Assembly: GCA_965230185.1 (NCBI GenBank)
Contig: OZ245995.1
Location: 1,116,001-1,180,000 of the forward strand
Reading direction: 5' to 3'
DNA: 64,000 nucleotides
DNA from: Motiliproteus sp965230185
GTDB lineage: Bacteria > Pseudomonadota > Gammaproteobacteria > Pseudomonadales > Balneatricaceae
Shown in pieces: positions 1 to 8,249 of the stretch. Every line of letters starts with the position of its first letter. Positions within the stretch are counted from its first letter, which is position 1. Position numbers and translations under genes: made by a program. The notes under the pieces were generated by a model. That model was not told where the DNA came from. It did not search any database and saw only the letters and a program-made list of their open reading frames with translations.

Positions 1-2214
1 GGATTTATCGATCTTCAGCCGGTGGATGGGCAGCCGTTTCAGATAACCCAGAGACGAGTATCCGGTACCGAAATCATCGATCGCCAGGGTAATACCGAGA
101 TCTCTGAGTGCTTCCAGGGTGCGGATCGCTTCGTCCGCCTGAGTCATGATAAAGCTCTCGGTGACCTCCAGTTCCAGGTAGCGGGGATCCAGTCCGCTGT
201 TGTCGAGTGCCTGCTGAACGACATCAAAAAAATCATGGCGCTGAATCTGTGCTCCCGAGACGTTGACGGCGATACGCCCGAGATCGATGCCAGCAGTCAG
301 CCATTGGGCGGCCTGGCGGCAGGCCTGCTCCAGCACCCAGCAGCCGATCGGCAGGATCAGTCCGCATTTTTCCGCCACCGGAATAAACTGATCCGGTGGA
401 ATCAGCCCCCGCTCGGGATGCTGCCAGCGCAGCAACGCTTCCACCCCCACCGGTCTGCCGCTATCGAGCCGTAACTGCGGCTGGAACTGCAGACTGAGCT
501 GCTCCCGGTCGACCGCTTCGCGCAGCTGGTTTTCCAGCCAGACCCGCTCGACGGCGGAGGTGGTCAGTTCACGGGTGTAGAACTGAAAATTGTTGCGGCC
601 CTGGTCCTTGGCCCGATACATGGCGGCGTCGGCGTTGCGGACCAGGGTGGTGGCATCATAGCCATCTTCCGGATAGACGCTGATCCCGATGCTGGCGGAA
701 AGGTGGAACAGATGGCCTTTGACCGCAATCGGTGCACGAATGGTTTCCAGCAGCGACCCGGCGATGACGGAAGCATCCTGAGGCCGGTCCAGCTCCTCGA
801 TAACGATGGTGAATTCATCGCCGCCGAGGCGGGCGACGGTGTCCTGCTCGCGGATATCCCGGGAGATGCGGCGAGCCACAACCTGCAGCACCAGATCTCC
901 GACCGGGTGGCCGAGGCTGTCGTTGATATCCTTAAAACCGTCCAGATCGAGAAACAGCACCGCCATGGGGTGGCCGTCCTGGCGGGCCCTGGACAGCGCA
1001 TGGTCGCAACGGTCTCTGAACAGCAGGCGATTGGGCAGTTCGGTAAGGGCGTCATAGTGAGCCAGTCGGGCGATGCGTTCCTCCGCCTCTTTACGTTCGG
1101 TGATATCGGAAAAGATGACGATGTACTGGCTGATCCGGCCGTCACTGTCACGCAGGGCGCTGATATTGTGCCAGGCGGTAAAGATAACGCCGTCCTTACG
1201 GCGAATATCGATTTCTCCGGACCAGTGATCCCGGGTCTGAATCTGGCGCCAGATTCTGTCGAAGAAATCGAGGTTGTGGCGGCCTGATTTCAGCATGCGG
1301 GTGGAGCGGCCGACGATCTCCTCCTGGGGGTAACCGGTCACTCTTGAAAAGGCCTCGTTGACGCGCAGCACACGCCGGTCGGCATCGGTGATGAGAATGC
1401 TCTCGGTGGTGCCGTTAAAGACACTGGCCGTCAGCGTCAGCTCTTTCAGCGTCTCATGCTCCCGGGTGACGTCGGTGACAAACCCTTCCAGGTAGCCCCC
1501 GGCAACGTTGATAGAGCCGGTATATCGGAACCAGCGAATGCTGCCGTCCTTCCGGTAGAGCGGCGCCTCGAAATCATCGATGCGGCCCTTCTCCTTCAGA
1601 AGCTCGATCAGTCGTTCGCGATCCTGAGCGCGCACATAGTGCTCCGGAGCGACATAGCGGGCGATCATCTCTTCCCGGGCGTCATAACCGAACATCTGTG
1701 CCAGCCGGTCGTTGCATTCGACCAGTTCGCCGGTGGCGATACTGGTGCGGTAGAGACCGACCAGGTCGTTATCGAAAATTCCCTGGTAGATCTCTTCCCG
1801 AATCTGCAGCGTCCGCTCATGGTTCAGCTGGCCGGAAATATCGCGGATACAGATCAGCAACTGGTCGCACTGCTCGGCGTTTTTGCTGTCGTCGACGTGC
1901 AGCTCCACCGGTACCCGACCACCATTGCCGTTGCAGGCAAACAGATGATGGCTTTCGGACAGACGCCGGGCCTCGTTCAGCAGAGGGGGGCGGCAGCGCT
2001 CAGGAGGCTGGCCATCTGTGGAATCGGAGGCTATGCCGGCGTCCAGCAGCAGTAACGACTCAAGCTGGCCGGGTGTATCGCTGTCAAGGGGCCGACCGAA
2101 CAGCACTCTGGCAAGATGATTAGCGGCTCTGACGGTACCTGACCGGTCTGCCAGAATGGCGGCCAGTGGTAGTTGTTCCAGTGTCTGCTGTGTCAGCGGT
2201 GCCTGCAAATTCAA
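1..2214 (-). CDS. PAS-PAS-PAS-GGDEF-EAL cyclic-di-GMP signalling protein (C-terminus cut by window edge)
   Basis: Read on the reverse strand, this open frame runs off the left edge of the window. From the N-terminus it has a PAS-like segment, two further PAS domains (about nt 1800-1460 and 1430-1100), a GGDEF domain with an intact RLGGDEF signature (about nt 810-840), and an EAL domain with VEALLRWQHP and DDFGTGYSS. Roughly the last 100 residues of the EAL domain are missing. The protein is probably a cytoplasmic PAS-sensing diguanylate cyclase/phosphodiesterase; no membrane segment is obvious. An in-frame TAA lies just upstream of TTG codons at 2214 and 2208. The second has an AGG six bases upstream, so the start is TTG and uncertain by two codons. 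Ligand and net enzymatic activity cannot be read from sequence. Confidence 0.9.
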   Translation of the reverse strand, partial: MNLQAPLTQQTLEQLPLAAILADRSGTVRAANHLARVLFGRPLDSDTPGQLESLLLLDAGIASDSTDGQPPERCRPPLLNEARRLSESHHLFACNGNGGRVPVELHVDDSKNAEQCDQLLICIRDISGQLNHERTLQIREEIYQGIFDNDLVGLYRTSIATGELVECNDRLAQMFGYDAREEMIARYVAPEHYVRAQDRERLIELLKEKGRIDDFEAPLYRKDGSIRWFRYTGSINVAGGYLEGFVTDVTREHETLKELTLTASVFNGTTESILITDADRRVLRVNEAFSRVTGYPQEEIVGRSTRMLKSGRHNLDFFDRIWRQIQTRDHWSGEIDIRRKDGVIFTAWHNISALRDSDGRISQYIVIFSDITERKEAEERIARLAHYDALTELPNRLLFRDRCDHALSRARQDGHPMAVLFLDLDGFKDINDSLGHPVGDLVLQVVARRISRDIREQDTVARLGGDEFTIVIEELDRPQDASVIAGSLLETIRAPIAVKGHLFHLSASIGISVYPEDGYDATTLVRNADAAMYRAKDQGRNNFQFYTRELTTSAVERVWLENQLREAVDREQLSLQFQPQLRLDSGRPVGVEALLRWQHPERGLIPPDQFIPVAEKCGLILPIGCWVLEQACRQAAQWLTAGIDLGRIAVNVSGAQIQRHDFFDVVQQALDNSGLDPRYLELEVTESFIMTQADEAIRTLEALRDLGITLAIDDFGTGYSSLGYLKRLPIHRLKIDKS

Positions 2215-2500
2215 CCTGAATTACCCGGTGCCCTGGTTAGCGTGTTGCCGACAGAACCCGAAGCTCGCGACCGGCGTATTTCCCGTATTTTAGCGACTGA
2301 AGCGACTCTTTTGTAATCTCTTTGCCCTGGTATCCGGGCCGGGAAGCTGTCGTAAGTGTTTACTATCGGGAAAGCGGCCGGCCCGGCACAGCCTTTCCTA
2401 GGGTATGAGCTGAGCTCATATTCGATGAGAAATGCGAACTTGGTATATCCGCTATCAGCTCCTACAGTCAGAGGTTTGTGGCTGATCGGGTGGTTCTGCC

Positions 2501-3397
2501 GTGATATCGAAGTCTGATAGCAGCTATCTCAGGGGGGCGGCGCTGGTATTTGCCGCCACCCTCTGTTTTGCGTTTCAACCGGTTTTTGGTCGTCTGGCCT
2601 ACGAAGATGGTGCCAATCCTGTCGGGTTGCTCTGGTTAAGGTTCGTGCTGGCGGCACTGATGCTGCACTGGTTCAGTGGCGGAAACCGTTCCGGCCGCCG
2701 ACTGCAGCCACTGCTGATCGGCAGTGTTCTGTCCGCCGGCGCCCTGGCTTACTTTTCGGCGTTGCAGCAGCTGTCTACAGGACTGACAACGCTGCTGTTC
2801 TTTCTGTTTCCGATTTATATCTTTTTTATCTCGGTCTGCCTGCGTCAGGAGCAGTTGTCGCTGTTGAAAGCGGCCGCCGTCATGCTGGCGGTCACGGGAG
2901 TCTGTGTCAGTGTCGATTTTGGGGGGGATTTTCCGCTGCCGGGTGTCCTGTTCGGGCTGGCGGCGGGCGCCTGCTACGGTGCATATATCTGTCTCAGCAA
3001 TCACTTTCTGGCCGAAGAGGACCCCTTGTGGTCGCTGCGCTGGATCGCCACTGGTGCCGCGATCTGTTTTTCCGTTGCGGTGCTGGCCGGAGAGGCGCGA
3101 TTTCCGGGTTCCTGGACGGGTTACGGGGCGGTGACCGGCTTAAGCCTGATCTGTACGCTGCTGTCGCTGCAACTGCTGCTGGCCGGCTCCCGGCTGATGG
3201 CTCGTTCCACGGATATTTCGGTACTGACCACCACCGAGATCGCCACCACGCTGTTTCTGGCCTGGCTGATTCTTAACGAGACCATTCACTGGCAGGAGAT
3301 TATCGGATCGGTGCTGGTATTCACTGCCGCCTTGATGATTGTGCTGGGATCGCGACCTCAGCGAGCTGAAGTCGCAACAGGGAAAATCGATCTCTGA
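2501..3397 (+). CDS. EamA/DMT-family permease
   Basis: This is a 298-residue, very hydrophobic protein with about ten membrane segments in the two-fold EamA repeat pattern of drug/metabolite transporters. The first repeat begins ALVFAATLCFAFQPVFGRLAYE. The second has the usual ending, TEIATTLFLAWLILNETIHWQEIIG, where the glutamate in the last-but-one helix region is typical. It is likely an inner-membrane exporter or importer of a metabolite; the substrate is unknown. It starts with GTG and has no strong ribosome binding site. It converges on the glyoxalase II gene with about 70 bases between them, so it is not part of that operon. Confidence 0.85.
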   Translation: MISKSDSSYLRGAALVFAATLCFAFQPVFGRLAYEDGANPVGLLWLRFVLAALMLHWFSGGNRSGRRLQPLLIGSVLSAGALAYFSALQQLSTGLTTLLFFLFPIYIFFISVCLRQEQLSLLKAAAVMLAVTGVCVSVDFGGDFPLPGVLFGLAAGACYGAYICLSNHFLAEEDPLWSLRWIATGAAICFSVAVLAGEARFPGSWTGYGAVTGLSLICTLLSLQLLLAGSRLMARSTDISVLTTTEIATTLFLAWLILNETIHWQEIIGSVLVFTAALMIVLGSRPQRAEVATGKIDL

Positions 3398-3470
3398 GCG
3401 TATCCGCCTGGCAGGTCGGAAGCCGGGCGGGTGATACGCCAGTATCGCGCCGCTCTGAAGCGGTCCCGGA

Positions 3471-4268
3471 TCAGGCGTTGTCTTTGAGGGTACGAAGCCT
3501 GGCAAACACCTCGGCGGCTGGTCGGTCGCTCATCTGCAGCCTCTCTTTGATCTCAGGATCGTCGGCACGCATAAAGGGGTTGGTGCGCCGTTCCTGATCG
3601 ATGGATCCGGGAATGGTTGGCAGGCCCGCGTCTCTGAGTTCAGCGATCTGATCTGCTCTGCTGATCAGCGCCTGGTTGTTCGGGTCCAGCTGCCGGGCGA
3701 AGCGGGCATTGGAGAGGCTGTATTCGTGTGCGCAGTAGAGGGCGGTTTCCGGCGGCAGTTCCCGCAGCTGCTGAATACTGTGCCAGAGCTGTTCGGCTGT
3801 GCCGTCAAACAGCCGGCCGCAACCCAGTGAGAACAGGGTATCGCCTACGAATACACTGCTCAGAGCGGGGATCCAGTATGAGAGGTGGCCGGCGGTGTGG
3901 CCAGGTGTTTCCAGGGTTGTTACGGAAACTTCGCCAATGGCGATTTCATCCCCATGGCGCAGATCGTGATCGATACCCGGAATCTGCTCCCGATCTTGCT
4001 GTGCGCCGAACACCCGGCAGTCGTAGCGCTGTTTCAGCTGCAGGTGTCCATCCACATGGTCCCAGTGGGGATGAGTGGTCAGGATATGGGTCAGGCGCCA
4101 GTTTCTCAGCTCCAGCTGGCGGCTGATCTCGTCGGCATCGGGGGTATCGATCACCGCCGTCTGTGTGGTGACCGGGTCATGGATCAGCCAGCAGTAGTTA
4201 TCGGACAGACAGCAGAACTGGACGATTTCCGGCGTGTTCATCAACGGTGGGCAGGGGGCGGTTGTCAT
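3471..4268 (-). CDS. gloB: Hydroxyacylglutathione hydrolase (glyoxalase II)
   Basis: The 265-residue metallo-beta-lactamase-fold hydrolase cleaves S-lactoylglutathione to D-lactate and glutathione in the cytosol. The metal-binding motif is THPHWDH, followed by a conserved GHTAGHLSYW segment, FVGDTLFSLGCGRLFDG, and a C-terminal CAHEYSLSNARFA block. All are hallmarks of GloB, and the length is normal. The start at 4268 has a GGGAGAA sequence at good spacing; an ATG at 4241 nearer the family consensus is the alternative. It is the last gene of a five-gene minus-strand operon, 36 bases after the reductase. A glyoxalase I gene in the same operon suggests that the pathway produces a 2-oxoaldehyde. 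Confidence 0.92.
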   Translation of the reverse strand: MTTAPCPPLMNTPEIVQFCCLSDNYCWLIHDPVTTQTAVIDTPDADEISRQLELRNWRLTHILTTHPHWDHVDGHLQLKQRYDCRVFGAQQDREQIPGIDHDLRHGDEIAIGEVSVTTLETPGHTAGHLSYWIPALSSVFVGDTLFSLGCGRLFDGTAEQLWHSIQQLRELPPETALYCAHEYSLSNARFARQLDPNNQALISRADQIAELRDAGLPTIPGSIDQERRTNPFMRADDPEIKERLQMSDRPAAEVFARLRTLKDNA

Positions 4269-4304
4269 GTCTGGGGTTCTCCCGGTGGCAGGGTGTCGGC
4301 AGGA

Positions 4305-5273
4305 TTACAGATCCAGTTTCAGTCGTTCGGAGCGGGCGCGGGAGCAGCACACCATCAGCACGCTCTGTTCAGCCTTCTCTTCATCGGTAAGGACGCTGTC
4401 CCGGTGCTCGGCATCTCCTCCAAGAAGGCCCACTTCGCAACTGCCACACAAACCTTCTTCGCACATGGTCTCGATCTGGTGGCCGTCGCTTCTGAGTACT
4501 TCGAGGATGCTCTGTTCGGGATCCACCCTGAGCACTTTACCGTTGCTGTTCAGTTCGATTTCGAAAGCACGATTGGCGGACGCATCCGGCGGTGGTGCTG
4601 CACTGAAACGCTCGAAGTGCAGGCTGATATTGTGATGATTTTCCGCCGCCGCGATGATGGTCTGCAGCAGCCGCTCGGAACCGCAGGTGTACACCCGGGT
4701 TCCCTGAGGACAATCGGCCAGCAGGGTGTCGATATCGACCCGACCGTCCTGCTGGCTGAAATGAAAGTGAATCTGCTCCGCAAATTCGTCCTGTACCAGC
4801 GTTCGGAATGCGGCCTGCTGCGGGGTCCGGCAGAGATAGTGCAGCGAAAAGGGGCGTCCCAGCCGCTTCAGGCGACGAGCCATGGGGATCAGCGGCGTGA
4901 TGCCGATGCCGCCGGCGAGCAGCAGATAGTGATCGCCGCTTTCGTCCAGCTCGAAGTGGTTGCGCGGTCGGTTGATCAGCAACTGATCGCCGGCCTGAAC
5001 GTGACGGTGGATGTAGTCGGATCCACCCCGGCTTTCCGGCTCGCGATAGACCGCGATCTGGTATCGGTGGCGGTCATCTGCATCACCGTTCTCTTCGCAG
5101 CTGTTGCACAGCGAGTACTGGCGGGTCAGGGCATTGCCGAGCGTCAGATCGATGTGAGCACCGGGGGTGAACCTCGGAAGACGGCTGCCGTCTGCAGCTA
5201 CCAGGGTGTACAGGCGGATACGTTCGGCCACCTCTTCGACTGAGGCAATCCGGGCAAGGATCTGTTGGGACAT
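4305..5273 (-). CDS. Rieske oxygenase partner reductase (flavin, NAD and plant-type [2Fe-2S] domains)
   Basis: The 322-residue protein has the phthalate dioxygenase reductase / vanillate demethylase VanB order. An N-terminal flavin-binding barrel contains RQYSLCN, an NAD-binding domain contains GGIGITPLIPMARRL and YTCGSERLL, and a C-terminal ferredoxin domain has CEEGLCGSCEVG plus a later Cys for the [2Fe-2S] cluster. It passes electrons from NAD(P)H to a Rieske oxygenase, here almost certainly the one encoded first in the same operon. The ATG at 5273 has a GAGG sequence upstream and matches the family N-terminus; a longer upstream frame has no family-like sequence. The 160-base gap to the cupin gene is the widest in the operon. 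Confidence 0.92.
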   Translation of the reverse strand: MSQQILARIASVEEVAERIRLYTLVAADGSRLPRFTPGAHIDLTLGNALTRQYSLCNSCEENGDADDRHRYQIAVYREPESRGGSDYIHRHVQAGDQLLINRPRNHFELDESGDHYLLLAGGIGITPLIPMARRLKRLGRPFSLHYLCRTPQQAAFRTLVQDEFAEQIHFHFSQQDGRVDIDTLLADCPQGTRVYTCGSERLLQTIIAAAENHHNISLHFERFSAAPPPDASANRAFEIELNSNGKVLRVDPEQSILEVLRSDGHQIETMCEEGLCGSCEVGLLGGDAEHRDSVLTDEEKAEQSVLMVCCSRARSERLKLDL

Positions 5274-5433
5274 GGTGACGGACCTCTTCGGTATTTCTGG
5301 CTGGGGCAGCAGCCCCGGAACGGGAAGCCGTACCGGGACTGAACGGCGGCCGGAGGATTTTCTGTTACCGGCCGCATCTGTCCGCGAATCAGGCACGGAT
5401 CAGGCCGAACGGCCCCGATCCCGTGCCGGGGAC

Positions 5434-5820
5434 TTACATGTCTTCCGGATCGATACCCGGAACTTCGGTGATGCCGAGTTTCTGCTTCCAGTCCACCGGG
5501 TAGACGGCGTAGAAAATCACGCATTTCTCGTCGCACTCGTACTTCACGTCCATGCCCTTAGGCATATAGAGCACGTCGCCGGCGGCGCACTGGTAGGCTT
5601 CGCCGTCGGCGATCAGGCGGAAGTTACCCTCTTTGACGAAGACGATTTCGTCCACCTCCAGATTCCAGGGGACGGAGATGTTGTTGAGAAAGTTAACCCC
5701 GCCGGCCATGCTTTCGCTGACCTTAACGTTGACCCAGGGCTTGATGTAGGTGCCGCCGGGCTGCAGTTCGTGATAGCGATGCTCGATGTCGGAGAATTTG
5801 AACAGTGTGGGTTTTGGCAT
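5434..5820 (-). CDS. EutQ-like cupin protein
   Basis: This is a 128-residue single-cupin protein. The middle resembles the C-terminal domain of EutQ from ethanolamine utilisation: WNLEVDEIVFVKEG, then GDVLYMPKGMDVKY and a terminal YPVDW. As in EutQ, the two-histidine metal motif of classical cupins is replaced by acidic residues, so a standard metal-cupin reaction is not assured. A good AAGGAA ribosome binding site precedes the ATG. It sits between glyoxalase I and the ferredoxin reductase in the Rieske operon, so it probably acts on, or binds, an intermediate of that pathway. No function can be assigned more precisely. Confidence 0.85.
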   Translation of the reverse strand: MPKPTLFKFSDIEHRYHELQPGGTYIKPWVNVKVSESMAGGVNFLNNISVPWNLEVDEIVFVKEGNFRLIADGEAYQCAAGDVLYMPKGMDVKYECDEKCVIFYAVYPVDWKQKLGITEVPGIDPEDM

Positions 5821-5912
5821 GGTTATATTTCCTTGATTGTCTTTCTGATGAGTTTTTACCGAGAACTGCGAAGAGCGCAGCGGTATGATCGCGGCGCTTC
5901 GCTGTCCGGGGT

Positions 5913-6329
5913 TCAGGGGCTGACCGGTTCGTTCAGCTCGATGACGTAGCCGTCCGGATCTTCTACAAAGCCCAGCATGCGGCTGCCGTGATTCATCGGT
6001 TTAGCCGGGCTGCGGATGGTGACGCCTTCGCTTTCCAGGTAGGCCATGGCCTCGACTACGTTGTCGACATTGAATGCCAGATGGCCGTATGCAGCGCCTT
6101 TGTCGTAGGGCTCGCTCTGATCCCAGTTGTGGGTCAGCTCCAGGGTGGTGGTTACGTTTTCCGGACCGAATCCGATGAAGACATTGGTGAAACGGCCTCC
6201 TTCGTAATCGGTGTTGCGAAGCACCTTCATGCCCAGAATACGGGTATAAAAGTCCAGTGATTTTTCCAGGTCGGTGACCCGAATCATGGTGTGGTCCAGA
6301 CGAAACTGGATGCCGGATTGTTCAGACAT
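5913..6329 (-). CDS. gloA: Lactoylglutathione lyase (glyoxalase I), VOC family
   Basis: The 138-residue vicinal-oxygen-chelate protein opens FRLDHTMIRVTDLEKSLDFY and contains LGMKVLR, TLELTHNWD, GHLAFNVDNV and EDPDGYVIELNE, which match the GloA consensus in order. The metal ligands (His near residue 12, Glu in LELTHN, His in GHLAF, Glu in IELNE) are all present. It isomerises the hemithioacetal of methylglyoxal and glutathione to S-lactoylglutathione. The ATG at 6329 gives the normal GloA length; the frame extends further upstream but without homology. Placement directly after a Rieske oxygenase gene is unusual for gloA. Confidence 0.92.
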   Translation of the reverse strand: MSEQSGIQFRLDHTMIRVTDLEKSLDFYTRILGMKVLRNTDYEGGRFTNVFIGFGPENVTTTLELTHNWDQSEPYDKGAAYGHLAFNVDNVVEAMAYLESEGVTIRSPAKPMNHGSRMLGFVEDPDGYVIELNEPVSP

Positions 6330-6402
6330 TGTGTAAACCTGTTCTGTAGTTACTGAGGGTTGTTGATGAATTTCAGGGAACTGTCGGTTGCCCGAAGGCC
6401 GC

Positions 6403-7530
6403 TCAGCGCAGTGCTTCGATAACCTGCTCCTGGAAGTGACGCACGCTGTCCTCCCAGTGCGGTGACAGCACGCCGCCGTCGCCGGCCACTTCCGATTTGC
6501 GGCCCTGTTGCATGCGGATGCAGATCTCATGGTCCTCTTTATGGACGTCGGTCCAGAGCTGCTTCAGCTTCTCTGCGGTTTCGCTGTCCAGCTCCGTGCC
6601 GTCGGTCATGTAGATGGCACGGCGTTGCAGAGTTTTATCCGGACCCAGCGGCACATTCAGATGAACGCCCATCTGATCGGGGAAGTAGCGACCGAAGACA
6701 AAAGTCGGGAACAGAGTCAGATAGCGGGAGCTCACCGCCAGGGTGTTACCGCTGCCGTCCCCGCCTTCGCAGTTTTCGTCCAGGTCTACGGCGCTGCCCT
6801 GACAGTGCTGATCGATAACGGTGTAGTGATCGACCAGCGGCTGGTCGGTGGTGGTGGAGTGGACAAACTGAACGTGGTAAGGCTCGATGAAGTTCTCCAT
6901 CAGGAACTTCCAGTTGGTATCTACCACACCCAGATCGATCACGCCCACCAGCTTGATCTGTTCGAAATCCAGTCCTTCGAGGCGGTTCTTTACCGGCGCG
7001 ATAAAGTCTTCGAAGGGCTGAGCGTCACCACTGATATTGACGAAGATCCAGTCGAACCAGACTTCGCACTGTACTTCGTGGAGGCTGTGGGCATCGGGGT
7101 CGAATCCCTCTGGCATGGATCGGGGATCCTTACCGCCGAAGTAGGGGGTGGTGCGCAGTTCGCCGTCCAGCCCGTAGGCCCAGGCATGGTAGGGGCACTT
7201 GAGGGTGCGACCGACATTCTGCGGCTCGTCCACCAGCTTGATGCAACGATGGCTGCAGACGTTGTGAAAGGCCTTGATACCACCATCCCGGTTACGGACC
7301 AGCAGTATCGGCTTGTCGCCAACCTCCACCGGCCTGGCGTCTCCTGGATCCGGCATTTCGTGGGCGAAACCCACCAGCACCCAGCTGTTGGGGAACAGAC
7401 TGGCTTTTTCCGCTTCCCAGAATTCTTCCGAGGTATAGGCGAAAGAGGGGAGGCCACGACGGACGGATCCGGTTTCAGTAAAGGCTTCAATACTACCGGC
7501 GGGACAGGTGTCCTTTGCGAAGATATTCAT
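6403..7530 (-). CDS. Rieske non-heme iron oxygenase, alpha subunit (CntA/GbcA-like)
   Basis: The 375-residue protein has an N-terminal Rieske domain with CSH, 17 residues, then CPYH for the [2Fe-2S] cluster. The catalytic domain contains NFIEPYHVQFVH, giving the E..H-x4-H part of the mononuclear iron site. Length and spacing fit the family that oxidises quaternary amines and related zwitterions (carnitine, glycine betaine, stachydrine), usually with release of an aldehyde. It is the first gene of the operon, with GGAGAG before the ATG. The partner reductase is in the operon, and a BCCT transporter is divergent across a 720-base intergenic region. The substrate is not shown by the sequence; a methylated zwitterion is inferred. 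Confidence 0.92.
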   Translation of the reverse strand: MNIFAKDTCPAGSIEAFTETGSVRRGLPSFAYTSEEFWEAEKASLFPNSWVLVGFAHEMPDPGDARPVEVGDKPILLVRNRDGGIKAFHNVCSHRCIKLVDEPQNVGRTLKCPYHAWAYGLDGELRTTPYFGGKDPRSMPEGFDPDAHSLHEVQCEVWFDWIFVNISGDAQPFEDFIAPVKNRLEGLDFEQIKLVGVIDLGVVDTNWKFLMENFIEPYHVQFVHSTTTDQPLVDHYTVIDQHCQGSAVDLDENCEGGDGSGNTLAVSSRYLTLFPTFVFGRYFPDQMGVHLNVPLGPDKTLQRRAIYMTDGTELDSETAEKLKQLWTDVHKEDHEICIRMQQGRKSEVAGDGGVLSPHWEDSVRHFQEQVIEALR

Positions 7531-8249
7531 AGTTCTCTCCGATCATTTATTTTATTTGTATCGGTTCAGTAATCTTTTGGCAGATTGCTTTTCGGAAGGG
7601 GTAGAGTTATTTGCCAGACTTTTTAAGGACTGTGCGGCAAATATGATTCCCTGAACAGGCAGGTGGGGAATTAATGGCTGGTTGCGTAAATTAACTTAGC
7701 AGCAGATAAATGGTTTCAGAAATCGAAATATTTCATCGCAGATGAGCTGGGATCATAATGATCGGCGGCAGCGGAGACCTCGCGGGCCTGGCTGTCGCTG
7801 ATCGGCGGTGTGCTGAGGGATGTGGGGAGGGATGTGGGGAGGGGATGAAATGGCGTGCTGTGGACAACCCGGTGTCGGTGTGCGTGATTTAACTTACAGA
7901 TAAATAATGATAAAAGCTGCTCTGTAGTGATGGTATGAGATATTCTCATGACTGCTGTGTAATATCTATTTGGTCTGAAAAGTGATATTTGTTAATTTTT
8001 GTTCTGTTGGCATGACTCCCTGCCCGGACTTCCGGGCCAGGGGCAGGCCAGAGTCGGAAGCGATAGTAAAGAATTCCTCAGAAGACAGGGTGGAAACTTA
8101 TTTAATGGCGTTGGTTGCAGACTCTGTAAATAAGTGGATTACTACCTGTGATAAAAAACTGTTTATTTCGCTCAGAGGTTGTCTGAAGTTTTAACAGGTG
8201 GTTTATCAGATGGATGGTTATCCATAACCTGTTTTGGGAGCATTCAGAT
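7531..8249. promoter_or_regulatory. Divergent regulatory region between the Rieske operon and the BCCT gene
   Basis: About 720 bases, AT-richer than the flanking genes, separate two divergent transcription units. No convincing gene was found; short open frames here lack ribosome binding sites and family-like sequence. A stem-loop lies at 8018-8042 (CCCTGCCCGG, loop ACTT, CCGGGC plus AGGG with one bulged base). A short direct repeat of GGGATGTGGGGA lies near 7818-7850. The length suggests several regulator sites; none can be assigned. Confidence 0.5.

Noticed and set aside
3885..5243. 452-codon plus-strand frame
   Set aside because: It is antisense to gloB and the reductase gene, both with clear family motifs.
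5434..5820. DMSP-lyase cupin (DddK/DddW type)
   Set aside because: The HxH metal motif of those lyases is absent; the acidic WNLEVDE segment matches EutQ-like cupins instead.
7716..7949. 77-codon minus-strand frame in the BCCT upstream region
   Set aside because: It contains simple repeats and has no ribosome binding site; it was treated as intergenic.
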